From positions 41,707 through 105,706 of the forward strand of contig NZ_CAJHCR010000023.1 in the NCBI RefSeq assembly GCF_904848585.1: a DNA stretch of 64,000 bases, read 5' to 3'. The position numbers and the translations under genes were made by a program. Of the stretch, positions 1-9,574 are shown one piece after another. How positions within the stretch are numbered: the stretch's first letter is position 1; every line of letters begins with the position of its first letter. The notes under the pieces are model-generated. The model was not told where the DNA came from, searched no databases, and saw only the letters and a list, made by a program, of their open reading frames with translations. Source of the DNA: Paraburkholderia kirstenboschensis (GTDB taxonomy: Bacteria; Pseudomonadota; Gammaproteobacteria; Burkholderiales; Burkholderiaceae).

Positions 1-1
1 C

Positions 2-1096
2 GTGTGGGGCGCCAACCTCGCGGCGCTGGTGCGCGCTGTGGTGGCCTGCTTCTGGTACGGCGCGCAGACGGCAGCGGCTTCCAGCGCGATAGTCGCGCTA
101 TTGATCCGCAACACCAGCCTGATGGAGTTTCACAAAGGCACGCACTTTCTCGGGCATTCGGGGCCGGAGGTGATCTGCTACTTCATCGTCTGGGCGCTGC
201 AACTGCTCATCATTCAGAAGGGTATGGAAACGGTGCGCAAATTCCAGGACCTGGCCGGTCCGGCGGTTTGGATCGCGATGCTGATTCTGGCGATCGGCCT
301 GTGCGTCAAGGCCGGGGGCTTCTCGTTCGAGCATGGCATTCCGATGGACGCGCTGCTCGAGAAGACCAGGGAAGCCGGCGTCAGCGGCGAGCCCGGCTCG
401 TTCTGGGCGCTGATGGCCGTAGGCGCGACCTGGATCACCTACTTCGCGGCGTTGTACCTGAACTTTTGCGACTTCTCGCGCTATGCGAAGAACCGCGACG
501 CAGTCAAGAAAGGAGACCTGTGGGGCCTGCCGGTCAACCTGATTGCGTTCTCGCTGGTCGCAGGCGTAACCACCATCGCCGCTTTCAGGGTGTACGGTGA
601 GGTGCTGTTGCACCCCGAGCAGATCTCGGCCAAGTTCGACAGCTGGATACTGGCACTCATCGCGGCGGTGACCTTCGCAGTCGCAACGCTAGGCATCAAC
701 GTGGTAGCTAATTTCGTCTCGGCGGCGTTCGACATCTCCAACACGTTCCCCAGGCAGATCAGCTTCAGGAAGGGCGGTTTCATCGCTGCAGCCATCGCGC
801 TGGTGCTCTACCCATTTGCGCCGTGGGAAGGCAACGCCGCGCATTTCGTCAACGCCATCGGTGCCACGATGGGCCCGCTGCTGGGGATCATCCTGGTGGA
901 CTACTATCTGGTGGCCAAGGGCAACATTAACGTCGCGGCGCTCTACCAGGAGCACGGCGAATATCGCTACGAAGGCGGCTGGAACGTGAACGCGCTGGCT
1001 GCGGCGGCGGTCGGCAGCGTGTTTTCGACCTTCCTGCCCAACTTCACTAACCTGCTGCCGGCCTGGTGGAATACGTATGGCTGGTTTTCGGCGTAG
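2..1096 (+). CDS. NCS1-family nucleobase:cation symporter, 5'-partial, C-terminus frameshifted
   Basis: This is an inner-membrane permease of the NCS1 (cytosine/allantoin/hydantoin) family. Successive hydrophobic helices are visible, together with the family-typical segments WITYFAALYLNFCDFSRYAK and GATMGPLLGIILVDYYLV. The N-terminus lies outside the window. The frame stops early at 1094-1096, straight after NTYGWF. Shifting by one base at the T-run 1085-1088 restores a plausible family tail (GVVIGGGMYLIMATLRPR) ending at 1170. This is therefore either a real 1-bp deletion or a sequence error. The substrate cannot be read from the sequence. Confidence 0.85.
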   Translation: MWGANLAALVRAVVACFWYGAQTAAASSAIVALLIRNTSLMEFHKGTHFLGHSGPEVICYFIVWALQLLIIQKGMETVRKFQDLAGPAVWIAMLILAIGLCVKAGGFSFEHGIPMDALLEKTREAGVSGEPGSFWALMAVGATWITYFAALYLNFCDFSRYAKNRDAVKKGDLWGLPVNLIAFSLVAGVTTIAAFRVYGEVLLHPEQISAKFDSWILALIAAVTFAVATLGINVVANFVSAAFDISNTFPRQISFRKGGFIAAAIALVLYPFAPWEGNAAHFVNAIGATMGPLLGIILVDYYLVAKGNINVAALYQEHGEYRYEGGWNVNALAAAAVGSVFSTFLPNFTNLLPAWWNTYGWFSA

Positions 1097-1416
1097 TGAT
1101 CGGCGGCGGCATGTACCTGATCATGGCGACCCTGCGGCCGCGCGCCGCGGTCGCCCCTACCCGCGCATAAGGGTCTTTCCATCCCGATCAGGTACGGTCA
1201 AGCACTCGGGCGTAATCGTTGACTTCCCGTCCTGCCTTTTTTGCCTACCGTGAAACCAGGGCGACGCCCCAGGCAATTCCTCGCCGGCACCGCAAGCTGA
1301 CCGTTCTCACCCGCTCATTAACCAGATGCACGATGCTGGGACCGTCGCCGGCGGTTGTGGGAAGCCTGCCGGGATAAGCAAGGATAGCTGACCGTTCAGG
1401 TCAATGTGGAGTGCAT

Positions 1417-1628
1417 ATGCTCGGTATCCGTACCGCGATCAATGGGGCGCTTGATGCGCTCTCGCCGCGCGAGGCAAAGGTGCTGCAATGCGTTTCGGGC
1501 TCGCTACCGCATCGGGCCGTACGCTAGAGGAACCGGGGAAACAGTTCGACGTGACGCGCGAACGGATCCGGTGGACTGACCGCAAGGCGATGCGAAAACT
1601 GAGGCACCGGGGCGTGCTGACGGGCTAA
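1417..1628 (+). pseudogene. Decayed RpoD-like sigma-70 region 4 fragment
   Basis: The first frame from 1417 gives ALDALSPREAKVLQ. A frame change near 1488 then gives MRFGLATASGRTLEE, GKQFDVTRERIR and KAMRKLRH, ending at 1628. This is the promoter -35 recognition domain (region 4.2) of a housekeeping sigma factor, with several substitutions (for example WTD in place of QIE). Regions 1-3 are absent, so it is a dead C-terminal scrap. The identification is strong because the helix-turn-helix motif is nearly intact. No other gene is seen between 1171 and 1809. Confidence 0.75.
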
Positions 1629-1809
1629 GGCGAATTCCCGACCATCGCGCGCCGGGACCAAGGCATTGGCGTGATGTTGTCCTGGATGACAAGATCCGCA
1701 GTTTCCCGTCGATCAGGAAGAGGGCGATCATTCGCGCGCACCGTAGCCGGGCTGAGCCGATGTGCTTCCCGCGTCATTGCAGATCAGCTCGTGGCACGCT
1801 ACCACCGCC

Positions 1810-3189
1810 TCACAGCAGGACTGCCTGCTGCAAAAGCTCCAGCGCCTTGAGCTCGTCCAGTCGGCCCGTGCGTGCCTTGCCTGCCAGCGTCTTAAGCAAT
1901 GCCTCCGCGATCGGCGCAATGCCGTGAAGATGGTCCAGGCTCGTCACGGACGGGGATAGCGACTCGCGCGATTGCGGAGGTGTTGCGGGGGCCCCAAGCG
2001 ACTCAGCGGTTGCCGCCGTGGCTGCCGCCGGTTCACCATCACTTTCGTCAGATTTGCGACGGGCAGGCTCGCCGGGAGCATCAGCGACGTGATGCGGCTG
2101 GCTGACGACGATCGTCCCTTTCTCTGAGGCACCTGCCAAACCGGTCGCGGGGTCTTTCGCACCGGTCCGAATGTCCGCCCGCGAGCGCCTCGCGTTCGCC
2201 GTCGCATCGGCGGGCTGCGTCGATGCGCGATCTTCCGTTGCGGCCGCGAGTGGCTCCTTCTGTTCAACGGATGCACGGCCGCGCGCGGCGGGCGCGAGCA
2301 AGCGCGACACCGACTCGGGGATGTCGGCTTCCGAACGCGGCGTGTCCAGCCAGCCAGCTGGCAAACCAAGTCGTTCTGTGAAACGGCTTGCTTCGACGCT
2401 GTCGAGCCGTTTTTTGCCATACAGCCGGTGGGCCATGTTGGATCCGCTCATCTCCATGACCACACCGAGTCTTGCTTTCGATCCGTTACGGGCCGTCAAA
2501 ACATGGAGGTTCGCGCGTCGAATTTTCTCTACGTCACCGCTGTCGTCTAACGCGAGTGGTCGCTGTTGGTTTCCCCCGACAGATTTCTGGGGTTTCGAAG
2601 GTGAACCTTTTCGCGGCGCACGTGGGGCAGGCGGTGCGGCCATCTGGCTTCGACTGTTTCTGACGGCCCGGGGCGAGCCGCCCGTCGCTTTTTTCGGCAT
2701 CTGCGCTTCCCCCGACAAACTGTCTTCAGGATATGGTTGCTGGCCGCCGTGAACGGCGGAAGGCGGCATGGGTGTTTCCGACACTGCTTCCGGTTCGTCG
2801 TCGGCCTGGACAAACTCGAGCGGTGATTTCAGGCGGGCGATGGTTTCGGGCGCAAGCGCAGGATTGGGCTGGTCAAAGAAACCGTGAGGCAAACCAAGCG
2901 TGGTTTCCATGTGAAAGGCGGTCTCGGGCGTGAACCTTTCACCCTTCGTCAGCTCGGCCACTCGCGCCATGTTCGATCCCAGTCCCAGCGCGATATTCTC
3001 CGCGCCTACCGTATCCACCAGAAACTGGAACGATCGTGTCTTGAAAATGGAGGCAGTCTGGGCAGAGTCCCGGGCAGGTGCATTGACGTACGGCGGTCTC
3101 GGCCGGTTCGGCTGGGACTGTTTGACGTGACGAGGTTGGCGCTGGCCGCTGTCCCGAGATCCCGCATATCGTCCGCGGGTTTGACTCAT
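1810..3189 (-). CDS. Regulator-like protein with a duplicated helix-rich module
   Basis: A protein of 459 aa. The start at 3189 is chosen because GGAG lies 9 nt upstream; longer in-frame starts lack such a site. Two copies of a module of about 60 residues are visible, near residues 65-125 and 210-275. Both share the pattern SNMAxxxxGxxR followed by a helix ending LGLPxGxxD. This resembles a Cro/C1-like helix-turn-helix followed by a short cap. Long Pro/Ala/Ser/Gln-rich linkers separate the modules, and a helical C-terminus ends in LKALELLQQAVLL. I do not recognise a named family. A DNA-binding role is inferred only from the repeat pattern. Confidence 0.6.
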   Translation of the reverse strand: MSQTRGRYAGSRDSGQRQPRHVKQSQPNRPRPPYVNAPARDSAQTASIFKTRSFQFLVDTVGAENIALGLGSNMARVAELTKGERFTPETAFHMETTLGLPHGFFDQPNPALAPETIARLKSPLEFVQADDEPEAVSETPMPPSAVHGGQQPYPEDSLSGEAQMPKKATGGSPRAVRNSRSQMAAPPAPRAPRKGSPSKPQKSVGGNQQRPLALDDSGDVEKIRRANLHVLTARNGSKARLGVVMEMSGSNMAHRLYGKKRLDSVEASRFTERLGLPAGWLDTPRSEADIPESVSRLLAPAARGRASVEQKEPLAAATEDRASTQPADATANARRSRADIRTGAKDPATGLAGASEKGTIVVSQPHHVADAPGEPARRKSDESDGEPAAATAATAESLGAPATPPQSRESLSPSVTSLDHLHGIAPIAEALLKTLAGKARTGRLDELKALELLQQAVLL

Positions 3190-4080
3190 ATAGTAGGGCT
3201 CCATGCGATCACTGGTGTGCTGAGTGCGATTATAGATGACGTGATGCTGGCATTGGATGCCGAACGACGCGATAGCGCGAAAACAGAGGCGGGGAATCCG
3301 GCCATGGGTGTGGCTGGTTAACGTCCGCGCTCGCCGGTCGCGATCTGGTGATGCTGGCCTGTAAACCAATGCATAGTCAGCCTTTGCCGGTCACACGAAA
3401 TCGTCAGATATCAGGCTGGCGATCGAAGATTGATGCGCCGGCTCTCACGTTCAACGCAAAGCGCGGCCGGGGGTTGATCCGTCGGTGGTTAGCGAACGGG
3501 GGCTGGCTGGTCAGTCAGCTCCTCGAAAGTCCGGCTGAACTTCTGCAGCCCGGAATGATTCGGCCTACCAGGCATTTCTTGAGAACGTGCCATCAGTGGT
3601 GCACGAGATCTGCCGGTCTCCGAAGGACCAGGGCAGCGCTTACACCAACTTGCCGATCCGCATCGCCAGTATCGATCAATCCGGAAAGCCTGCTCGCCGG
3701 TCGGTGGGGTTATTTTCTCACTTTGCGTTTCGCGAGGACCTGCATTCAGACAATGCGCGTCCCTCGTATCACGAAGAACGGAGGGTTTCTGTGCTGCATT
3801 GTCGCCGCTGGCCATTGATGACAGCGTCCATCGAGTGGCGGATGTCGCCAATGCCTGACGCAAGTTCCAAGGGAAGAGGTCGCGGATAGTGACACTGCCT
3901 GTGTCATCACGAATGCGTCCGACAGAACGTGAGGTGCTGACTACGAAGGGATCTGACCGCTTCGATCTGGGGACTGACACACTCGCACCACTTTGCCTGC
4001 CGGCGTATCTGCGCCCAGCTCAACGCGGCTTCACCTCCTAACCTCGACCTCCGTCTCGTCCGGCGGGCGGCAGGGCACCT
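3190..4080. other. Non-coding or unrecognised stretch
   Basis: Open frames exist on both strands, but none has a convincing start site, recognisable motif or consistent composition. A short inverted repeat (GTGACAC/GTGTCAT) lies near 3885-3910. Nothing else is supported. Confidence 0.4.
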
Positions 4081-4788
4081 TCACCGTAGCGCTGCCAGAC
4101 GGCGTTGGCAACGCATGTCACCCCCGCCGCGCCGATAGCTCTGGATGGCCTTCGTGCGGTCCTGGGTAACGCTCTTCTCTTCGGCACCCCACGCGCCCTC
4201 CCAGTACAGCCCGAGATTGTATGCTGAGGCCTTGTGGCCCAGTGTGATGGCCTGCTCGTAGAGCGTGAGCGCGCGGCTCGTATCGACCGGCATGCCCCGC
4301 CCAAGCCGTGCGCTGTCGGCCAGCGCTGCAGCGGCCATGCCGCGAAGATGGCCGTCCGCGGTCTCATCCTTCATCACGTCTTCGAAGATCGCATTACCTC
4401 TCTCAAGGTCCGCCTCGCCTCCGGTCGGTGTGACGAGAGAAATGGCCATTGCCATGCGCCAGGCGGGATGCCGGTTAGCACCAATGCGCTCAAGCAGCCA
4501 GCGGCCGAGATGCGGCGCGCGATTGAGCGTGCTGGTGAGAAGAGCATTGGCGATTGCGGCGAGGGACTCGGGGGACAGAAACCCGGTCTTGTTGGCCGCG
4601 ATGACGTGACGGGAAAACTTCTCGACATCCAGAGTAGGGTCGGCGAGGCGCAACTGATGCCATTCACGCTCGATCGTTCCTACCCAGCTTTGCATTTGCA
4701 TGGTGAGCAACACGTTGGTGAGGAATGCACCTGATTCTAGCTCACCTTCTGTCAAATGCAACTTTCGGAGTTCGTGCGTCCCGTTCAC
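4081..4788 (-). CDS. Sel1-like (TPR-type) repeat protein
   Basis: A protein of 235 aa. The C-terminal third carries Sel1-type helix pairs: SRALTLYEQAITLGHKASAYNLGLYWEG, read in two halves, followed by a linker and DRTKAIQSYRRG. Earlier segments (ERGNAIFEDVMKDETADGHL and AAAALADSARLGRGMP) fit the same spacing of small residues. Such repeats act as protein-binding scaffolds. There is no signal peptide, so it is probably cytoplasmic. The N-terminal 100 residues are helical and unrecognised. No operon partner is visible. Confidence 0.6.
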   Translation of the reverse strand: MNGTHELRKLHLTEGELESGAFLTNVLLTMQMQSWVGTIEREWHQLRLADPTLDVEKFSRHVIAANKTGFLSPESLAAIANALLTSTLNRAPHLGRWLLERIGANRHPAWRMAMAISLVTPTGGEADLERGNAIFEDVMKDETADGHLRGMAAAALADSARLGRGMPVDTSRALTLYEQAITLGHKASAYNLGLYWEGAWGAEEKSVTQDRTKAIQSYRRGGGDMRCQRRLAALR

Positions 4789-5114
4789 ATGCGTTCGCCA
4801 GATAGAGGGTTGCCACCGTTTTTCCCGTCTGAGTCAGTGACGATTCTGAGCAAGGCTTCAATCTTTGTGCCGTGATCCAGCGCGGCGGTGAGTCGTGCAC
4901 AGAGTTACGAAGCGTTGGCAGGCACTGACGCCTCCTGCAACGTCAAGGCGATGGAACAGACCGTAGTGGATGATCAGGCATGGATGGCGACGGTATTCAT
5001 ATCGCGACTTGTGGCAAGATCCGAACCGGATGGCAGAGACGGGTTCGCGAGCCCACAGGCAAGTGTGTTTGCCAGCCTGCTTCGCACGACGATGGAGAAG
5101 GGGAGTGTCCCACG

Positions 5115-5468
5115 ATGGCTGATGCATTTGAACTCGTTGCCCTGGCGTTGCCCGGCGACGTCGCCCCCGAGTCACTGCCCGCCATCGTCCGCCAGTTCGT
5201 CGCGGATTGCTGGCCAGGCATGAGCCGCAGCCAGTTGATCGCCCGCGCCCGGCGCCTTGCGTTGCGGCCGTCGCTGTGCGCCTATCGCCCGAGTGCGCCG
5301 GGAGACATCGGACACTTTGCGCTCACACTTATGGCGGGCACGCAGACCATCTCCCTGATCGCGCATTTACGCCGCGTCGCAAAGCGGCGCGCATCCGCAC
5401 GCAGTCGCAAGGCGGTCAACGCCTCGCGACCGCCCGCGCGCGATCCGCGTCAGACGTCGCTGTTCTGA
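5115..5468 (+). CDS. 117-aa orphan protein, copy A of a two-member family
   Basis: Starts with MADAFELVALALP behind a purine-rich ribosome site (AAGGGGAG, 5098-5105) and ends in RDPRQTSLF. It is the same length as the protein at 40407-40760 and clearly related to it: both have a DCWPGMSRSQ-type motif followed by an Arg-rich helix, a central beta-like stretch and an RDxRQxSLF tail. The sequence is basic and soluble. I do not recognise the function. The motif spacing and charge would allow nucleic-acid binding, which is inference only. Confidence 0.6.
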   Translation: MADAFELVALALPGDVAPESLPAIVRQFVADCWPGMSRSQLIARARRLALRPSLCAYRPSAPGDIGHFALTLMAGTQTISLIAHLRRVAKRRASARSRKAVNASRPPARDPRQTSLF

Positions 5469-7079
5469 AAGGGCGCCGAACTCGACGACCTTCATCGAAT
5501 TCGGCGCCACGCAGGTGCGCGAGTTCACGAGCACGATCGAGGCCATGACGCAAAAAATCTACGGGGGGCTTCTGCAAGATGCCGGGCCACTGTCGCGCGC
5601 CGCCTGGCGACGAGGCACGTCGACGATCCAGACTGAAGGCGCCGTCCGCAACTTGTCAGAAGACAATTGATTGCCGGGATTCGCCATTGGTCGGGCGGAT
5701 CGCCCTGGCGCCGTACTCCCGCATGCGGATGACCCCTGTTCCAGGCTTCGTCCTGTCTTCACGAACAGAGGCTCTTTTGCCCGTCTGTTCGTGTAACGGC
5801 GGGTTTCAGCATAGGCGTATTCTTTCACACGTCACGAAGCAACAGGCGTGATCGGGGTAGCGAGGAGAAGAGCGCGGCCCCGCGGCTTCGATATGGCCGC
5901 GGGGAATGCGTCGACTATTCGCCCAGCCACGAACCGAGCAACCTCGATGGTGTACGGTAGCGGACAGTTCCATGCTTCATCCGTTACGCAAACCAACGCA
6001 CCCCGGGTGAGAGCGGCAAAGCCGGTGGCGGAAGACCGCCGGATGCCCGTAACTCTTTGTCAGCAGCCTGTGCACGTCCTCTCACGGACGGGCCCCGGCA
6101 ACGGGCGCATGCGCACGCCGGTTGCCAACTGTTCCGGTCTCTCAGATCTGTCGAAGTGCGCGCCCACATCCCGGCTAGTCGGTCGAACAACAAGTGATCG
6201 AGGAGCGACTATCAACCAGCTGCTAAGTCAGCACTGCCGATGATGCTACGACGTCGCTGGCAAATTTCGATCCAACGAGTGGCGGCGTCCAACGCGTTGG
6301 TGCCTCGCTAGCTCGCGCAGCGGGAGCTACGGTTAATATTCGATACCCGCGAGAGCGCACTGCGCTTTTCATTTGAAGTGTTGATGGCATTGATCGCAGC
6401 GGACTGCGTTTCTATCCATCCGGTGCGCAGTGCAGCTTATAACGCGTGGCCAGGCGATGACGTCGGCTTCGCAACGGATAGTCCAGCGCGCATCTACCTG
6501 GCGGACCAGTTCGGCCAGCAAGTGGACACGTCCGTTAGAAGCGCACTTCAGCGTGCTGCCGGTGTTGCATGCCTATGGTCTGTCGCGCGTGGTCTCAGTT
6601 CTGCGGCAAGGCAAACGTTGGCGAACCGCATCCCGACGATGTAGCCGCATGGTGCGAGGCTGAGGATGAGTGTCCCGTTTCCGCGCGCGTTGTCGAGTCG
6701 CTATGATAAGGCGTCGGTGCCGAGGACACCAACGTCGTGTTGTCGGCCATAGCGGACGCTCAGCTACCGCCCTCATCGGGCGGCTGCACGCTGCTAACCG
6801 GCCGTTCGCCCGAGCCGGCTCCGGAGCGGGCGACTCTCAGATCGGCGAACGGGTACTTACGTTAAGGTTTATTCGATGCCTGCCATTGCCCGCAGGAATG
6901 TGAATGCCTCCGCGTGTGCTGGCAGGCGTCGAATAAGCCTTAACGCCACGTGCCGATTGGAAGGGCTTTCACGGAAAAGTCTCAGCAGGTCATCACTCGT
7001 CGATGAGGACGTCCACGAACTAACATTGGCGAGTGGAGTTACGCCTTGAAAGTAAGATGCGGAATCCCATTTACCTATT
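5469..7079. other. Long stretch without a recognisable gene
   Basis: About 1.6 kb with only short open frames that show no motif, good start or homolog I recognise. One frame (about 5490-5670) reads TTFIEFGATQVREFTSTIEA and could be a gene scrap. The main feature is the palindromic repeat at 6861-6944, listed separately. Confidence 0.4.
6861..6944. repeat. 84-bp palindromic repeat, copy 1
   Basis: The outer arms GTTAAGGTTTATTCGATGCC and their near-perfect reverse complement (22 of 24 positions) flank a loop of about 34 nt. A related element of almost the same length with the same GTTAAG...CTTAAC ends lies at 38038-38123. It would form a long hairpin in DNA or RNA. No gene reads into it from close by, so a simple terminator role is not obvious. 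Confidence 0.65.
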
Positions 7080-7493
7080 GTGAACAAGCGCGTTCCTCCC
7101 CCTTTACCGCCTGAGTGGCCCTTTCCGCCGAGTCGCGATGTTTCTGGTCGCACCTTCGGCGACCTTGTCGCGGTTCAATATCGCGGCGCCGGCGTCTGGC
7201 TCTGGGGGTGCCGGTGTGGCAGCCACGTCACTGCGGAGTTGGAGGCGGTGAAGAGCGGCCGAACACGGGATTGCGGCTGCCGTGAGCAGCGTCGTGTGTG
7301 GCGGTCCCGGCCAGGCTCACCTGCTCTGCGGGGAGGTGAGGTGTTTGGCCAGTTGACGACCGATCGATACGCTGGAGATGGCTTGTGGGTTTGCCGGTGT
7401 GACTGCGGTGGTAAGGCAACAGTGAGTGCCGGGCACCTGCGACTGGGTCGGGCGCGTTCGTGCGGCCGCTGCTCCAGCGCTTCGGCCGACTGA
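7080..7493 (+). CDS. Small protein with two cysteine-rich zinc-ribbon repeats
   Basis: A protein of 137 aa with a GTG start. Two tandem units share the pattern G-x2-FG-x-L, Y-x-G-x-G-x-W, a C-x-C cluster and a C-G-x-C knuckle. Unit 1 spans about residues 22-68 (C44, C46, C65, C67) and unit 2 about 85-131 (C105, C107, C109, C128, C131). Such ribbons occur in phage and mobile-element DNA-binding proteins, often next to AP2 or HNH domains. No catalytic domain is attached here. It lies about 450 bp upstream of gajA on the same strand, at the edge of the defence island. A function beyond probable zinc and nucleic-acid binding is not supported. Confidence 0.6.
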   Translation: MNKRVPPPLPPEWPFPPSRDVSGRTFGDLVAVQYRGAGVWLWGCRCGSHVTAELEAVKSGRTRDCGCREQRRVWRSRPGSPALRGGEVFGQLTTDRYAGDGLWVCRCDCGGKATVSAGHLRLGRARSCGRCSSASAD

Positions 7494-7939
7494 GCGGCAC
7501 AGTCGGCTCGCCTTGTCATGGTATGCGCGGCTTGTTTATCAGACGCCCCACACCGCGGTGGTGGCCGGAAGTTTCTAATACATTCCTTGGAAGTCGCCGG
7601 CGATGTCTTGATATTAAGCCTGCCATGTCGCCTCCATCTTGACCGGCCCAACACGACCCACTCCGGTCAGATAACATTTTCCAAACTGGTCAGTCGCAGG
7701 ATCAAGGTTTTGCAAACGCGAAGGCCACTAAGCAGCCGTTGGCGATCTTAACGAATCGGCCGTTACTTGCCTTTAGCACGGCTCCAGTTCCCGGACATTC
7801 GCGGGCTAACGGCTCTTCGATCATCCCGCAGTAAAGCGACGCTCTCAGATTGGTTGCACTGCCTGCCGTTCGCCTCACGGCTTCGCTGGCCTTACAATTC
7901 GAATCAGCGCGCTACCGCGCAACGACAAGCAGAGAGCGC
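7494..7939. other. Spacer upstream of gajA
   Basis: No convincing gene is seen. The stretch probably holds the promoter of the gajAB operon, but no clear -35/-10 pair could be picked out by eye. Confidence 0.35.
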
Positions 7940-9574
7940 ATGAATATTGCCAAGGTCAAGATCACCAACTTCAAGTGTTACGAGGAGACTTTCACTCTAG
8001 CCTTGAACGGCGGCCTGAACGTCATCGTCGGTGCCAACGAGTCTGGAAAGACCACGATCCTGGAAGCGATCCATCTGGCGCTGACGGGGCTCCTGCACGG
8101 CCGGCCCCTGAAAAGCGACCTGACAAGCTATCTCTTCAACATGGCCGCCCAGACCAAGTACGTGCAGAGTCTCGTCACCGGTTCTCCGCTGCCGCCGCCA
8201 GCGATCACCATTGAATTGTTCTTCTCCGGGGATTCAAGCGAACTGGCTGAGCTGGAAGGCGATGGAAACTCAGAAAAGATCAAAGCTAGCGGCGTGGTCT
8301 ACCGCATTGAATTCGACGAGGAGAACTACAAGGGGCCGTATGAGGCGCTGGTTGCGGCCGGCGAGCTGACCTCCATTCCGGTCGAGTACTACACGGCGAC
8401 CATGCGCTCGTTCGCGCGCAAGGGCATCACCTCGCGTAGCATCCCGATCAAATCCGCCTTGATCGATTCATCAAGCGCCCGTTTGCAGAATGGCTCCGAC
8501 GTCTATGTCTCTCGGATCATTCGCGACGTGCTTGAGGAGACCGAGCGGGCGTCGATTTCGCAGGCCCATCGAAAACTGAGAGAGGCTTTCGTCGAGGACC
8601 GAAACCTGCAGCTGATCAACGAGCGGATCACCAAGGCCGCCAAAATCAGCCAGAAGTCGGTCAGCATTTCGGTCGACTTGTCATCCCAGACCGCCTGGGA
8701 GAGCAGCCTCATGACGTACATCGACTTCATCCCCTTCCAGTATATCGGCAAGGGCGAGCAATGTGTGATCAAGACCAAGCTGGCCCTCAGCACCAAGAAA
8801 AACGCCGAGGCCACGGCCATCCTGCTGGAAGAGCCTGAGAACCATCTGTCGCACGCGCGGCTCAACGAACTGATCACCGACCTGACCGACCAGCACGGGC
8901 AGAAGCAGATCATCATTTCCACCCACAGCAGCTTTGTGGCGAACAAGCTTGGTCTCGATCATCTGATCGTGCTGCGTTACGGCAAGGTGGTGCGGATTTC
9001 GGAACTGGAGGCCCGCGATTTCTTCAAGAAGCTGGCGGGGTACGACACCTTGCGCCTGGTGCTGGCCCACAAGGCAATTTTGGTGGAAGGCGACTCTGAC
9101 GAGCTCGTCGTCCAGCGGGCCTATATGGACTCCCACGGCGGACGGTTGCCCATCCAGGACGGCATCGACGTTATTTCGGTCGGCACCGCCTTCCTGCGCT
9201 TCCTTGAGCTGGCGAAGGCGCTGAAGATTCCGGTGGCCGTGGTGACCGACAATGATGGCGACACCGCCGCCGTCGAAAAAAAGTATGCCGCGTACAAAGG
9301 CGAAGCCTTAGTCAATATCTGCTTCGATCCCGTCGTCGACAGCGGCTCTCTGACGGTTAAAGGCAAAGCCTTCAACTACAACACGTTGGAACCGAAAATT
9401 CTGAAGGCGAACAGTCTCGCGACTCTCAACAGCGTGCTTGGAGCATCGGCGAAAACGGACGACGAACTCCGCATTCACATGCGAGCCAACAAGACCGAGA
9501 GCGCTTTGTCAATTTTCAATTCAACGACCGCGATCGCCTATCCCGACTACATCAAGCAGGCCATCGCGCTGTGA
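7940..9574 (+). CDS. gajA: GajA-like OLD-family ATPase-nuclease of a Gabija defence system
   Basis: A protein of 544 aa starting MNIAKVKITNFKCYEETF, the usual SMC/OLD N-terminus. The ATPase domain has Walker A GANESGKTT (residues 31-39) and an ABC-type Walker B with ILLEEPENHLS near residues 293-303. A Toprim nuclease domain follows with VEGDSDE (about 379-385) and VVTDNDGD (about 432-439), which supply the metal-binding acidic residues. In Gabija, GajA is a DNA nickase controlled by nucleotide levels and forms a complex with GajB. It overlaps the next gene by GTGA, so the two are translationally coupled. The identity is secure because the Toprim motifs and the helicase partner are both present. 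Confidence 0.88.
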   Translation: MNIAKVKITNFKCYEETFTLALNGGLNVIVGANESGKTTILEAIHLALTGLLHGRPLKSDLTSYLFNMAAQTKYVQSLVTGSPLPPPAITIELFFSGDSSELAELEGDGNSEKIKASGVVYRIEFDEENYKGPYEALVAAGELTSIPVEYYTATMRSFARKGITSRSIPIKSALIDSSSARLQNGSDVYVSRIIRDVLEETERASISQAHRKLREAFVEDRNLQLINERITKAAKISQKSVSISVDLSSQTAWESSLMTYIDFIPFQYIGKGEQCVIKTKLALSTKKNAEATAILLEEPENHLSHARLNELITDLTDQHGQKQIIISTHSSFVANKLGLDHLIVLRYGKVVRISELEARDFFKKLAGYDTLRLVLAHKAILVEGDSDELVVQRAYMDSHGGRLPIQDGIDVISVGTAFLRFLELAKALKIPVAVVTDNDGDTAAVEKKYAAYKGEALVNICFDPVVDSGSLTVKGKAFNYNTLEPKILKANSLATLNSVLGASAKTDDELRIHMRANKTESALSIFNSTTAIAYPDYIKQAIAL

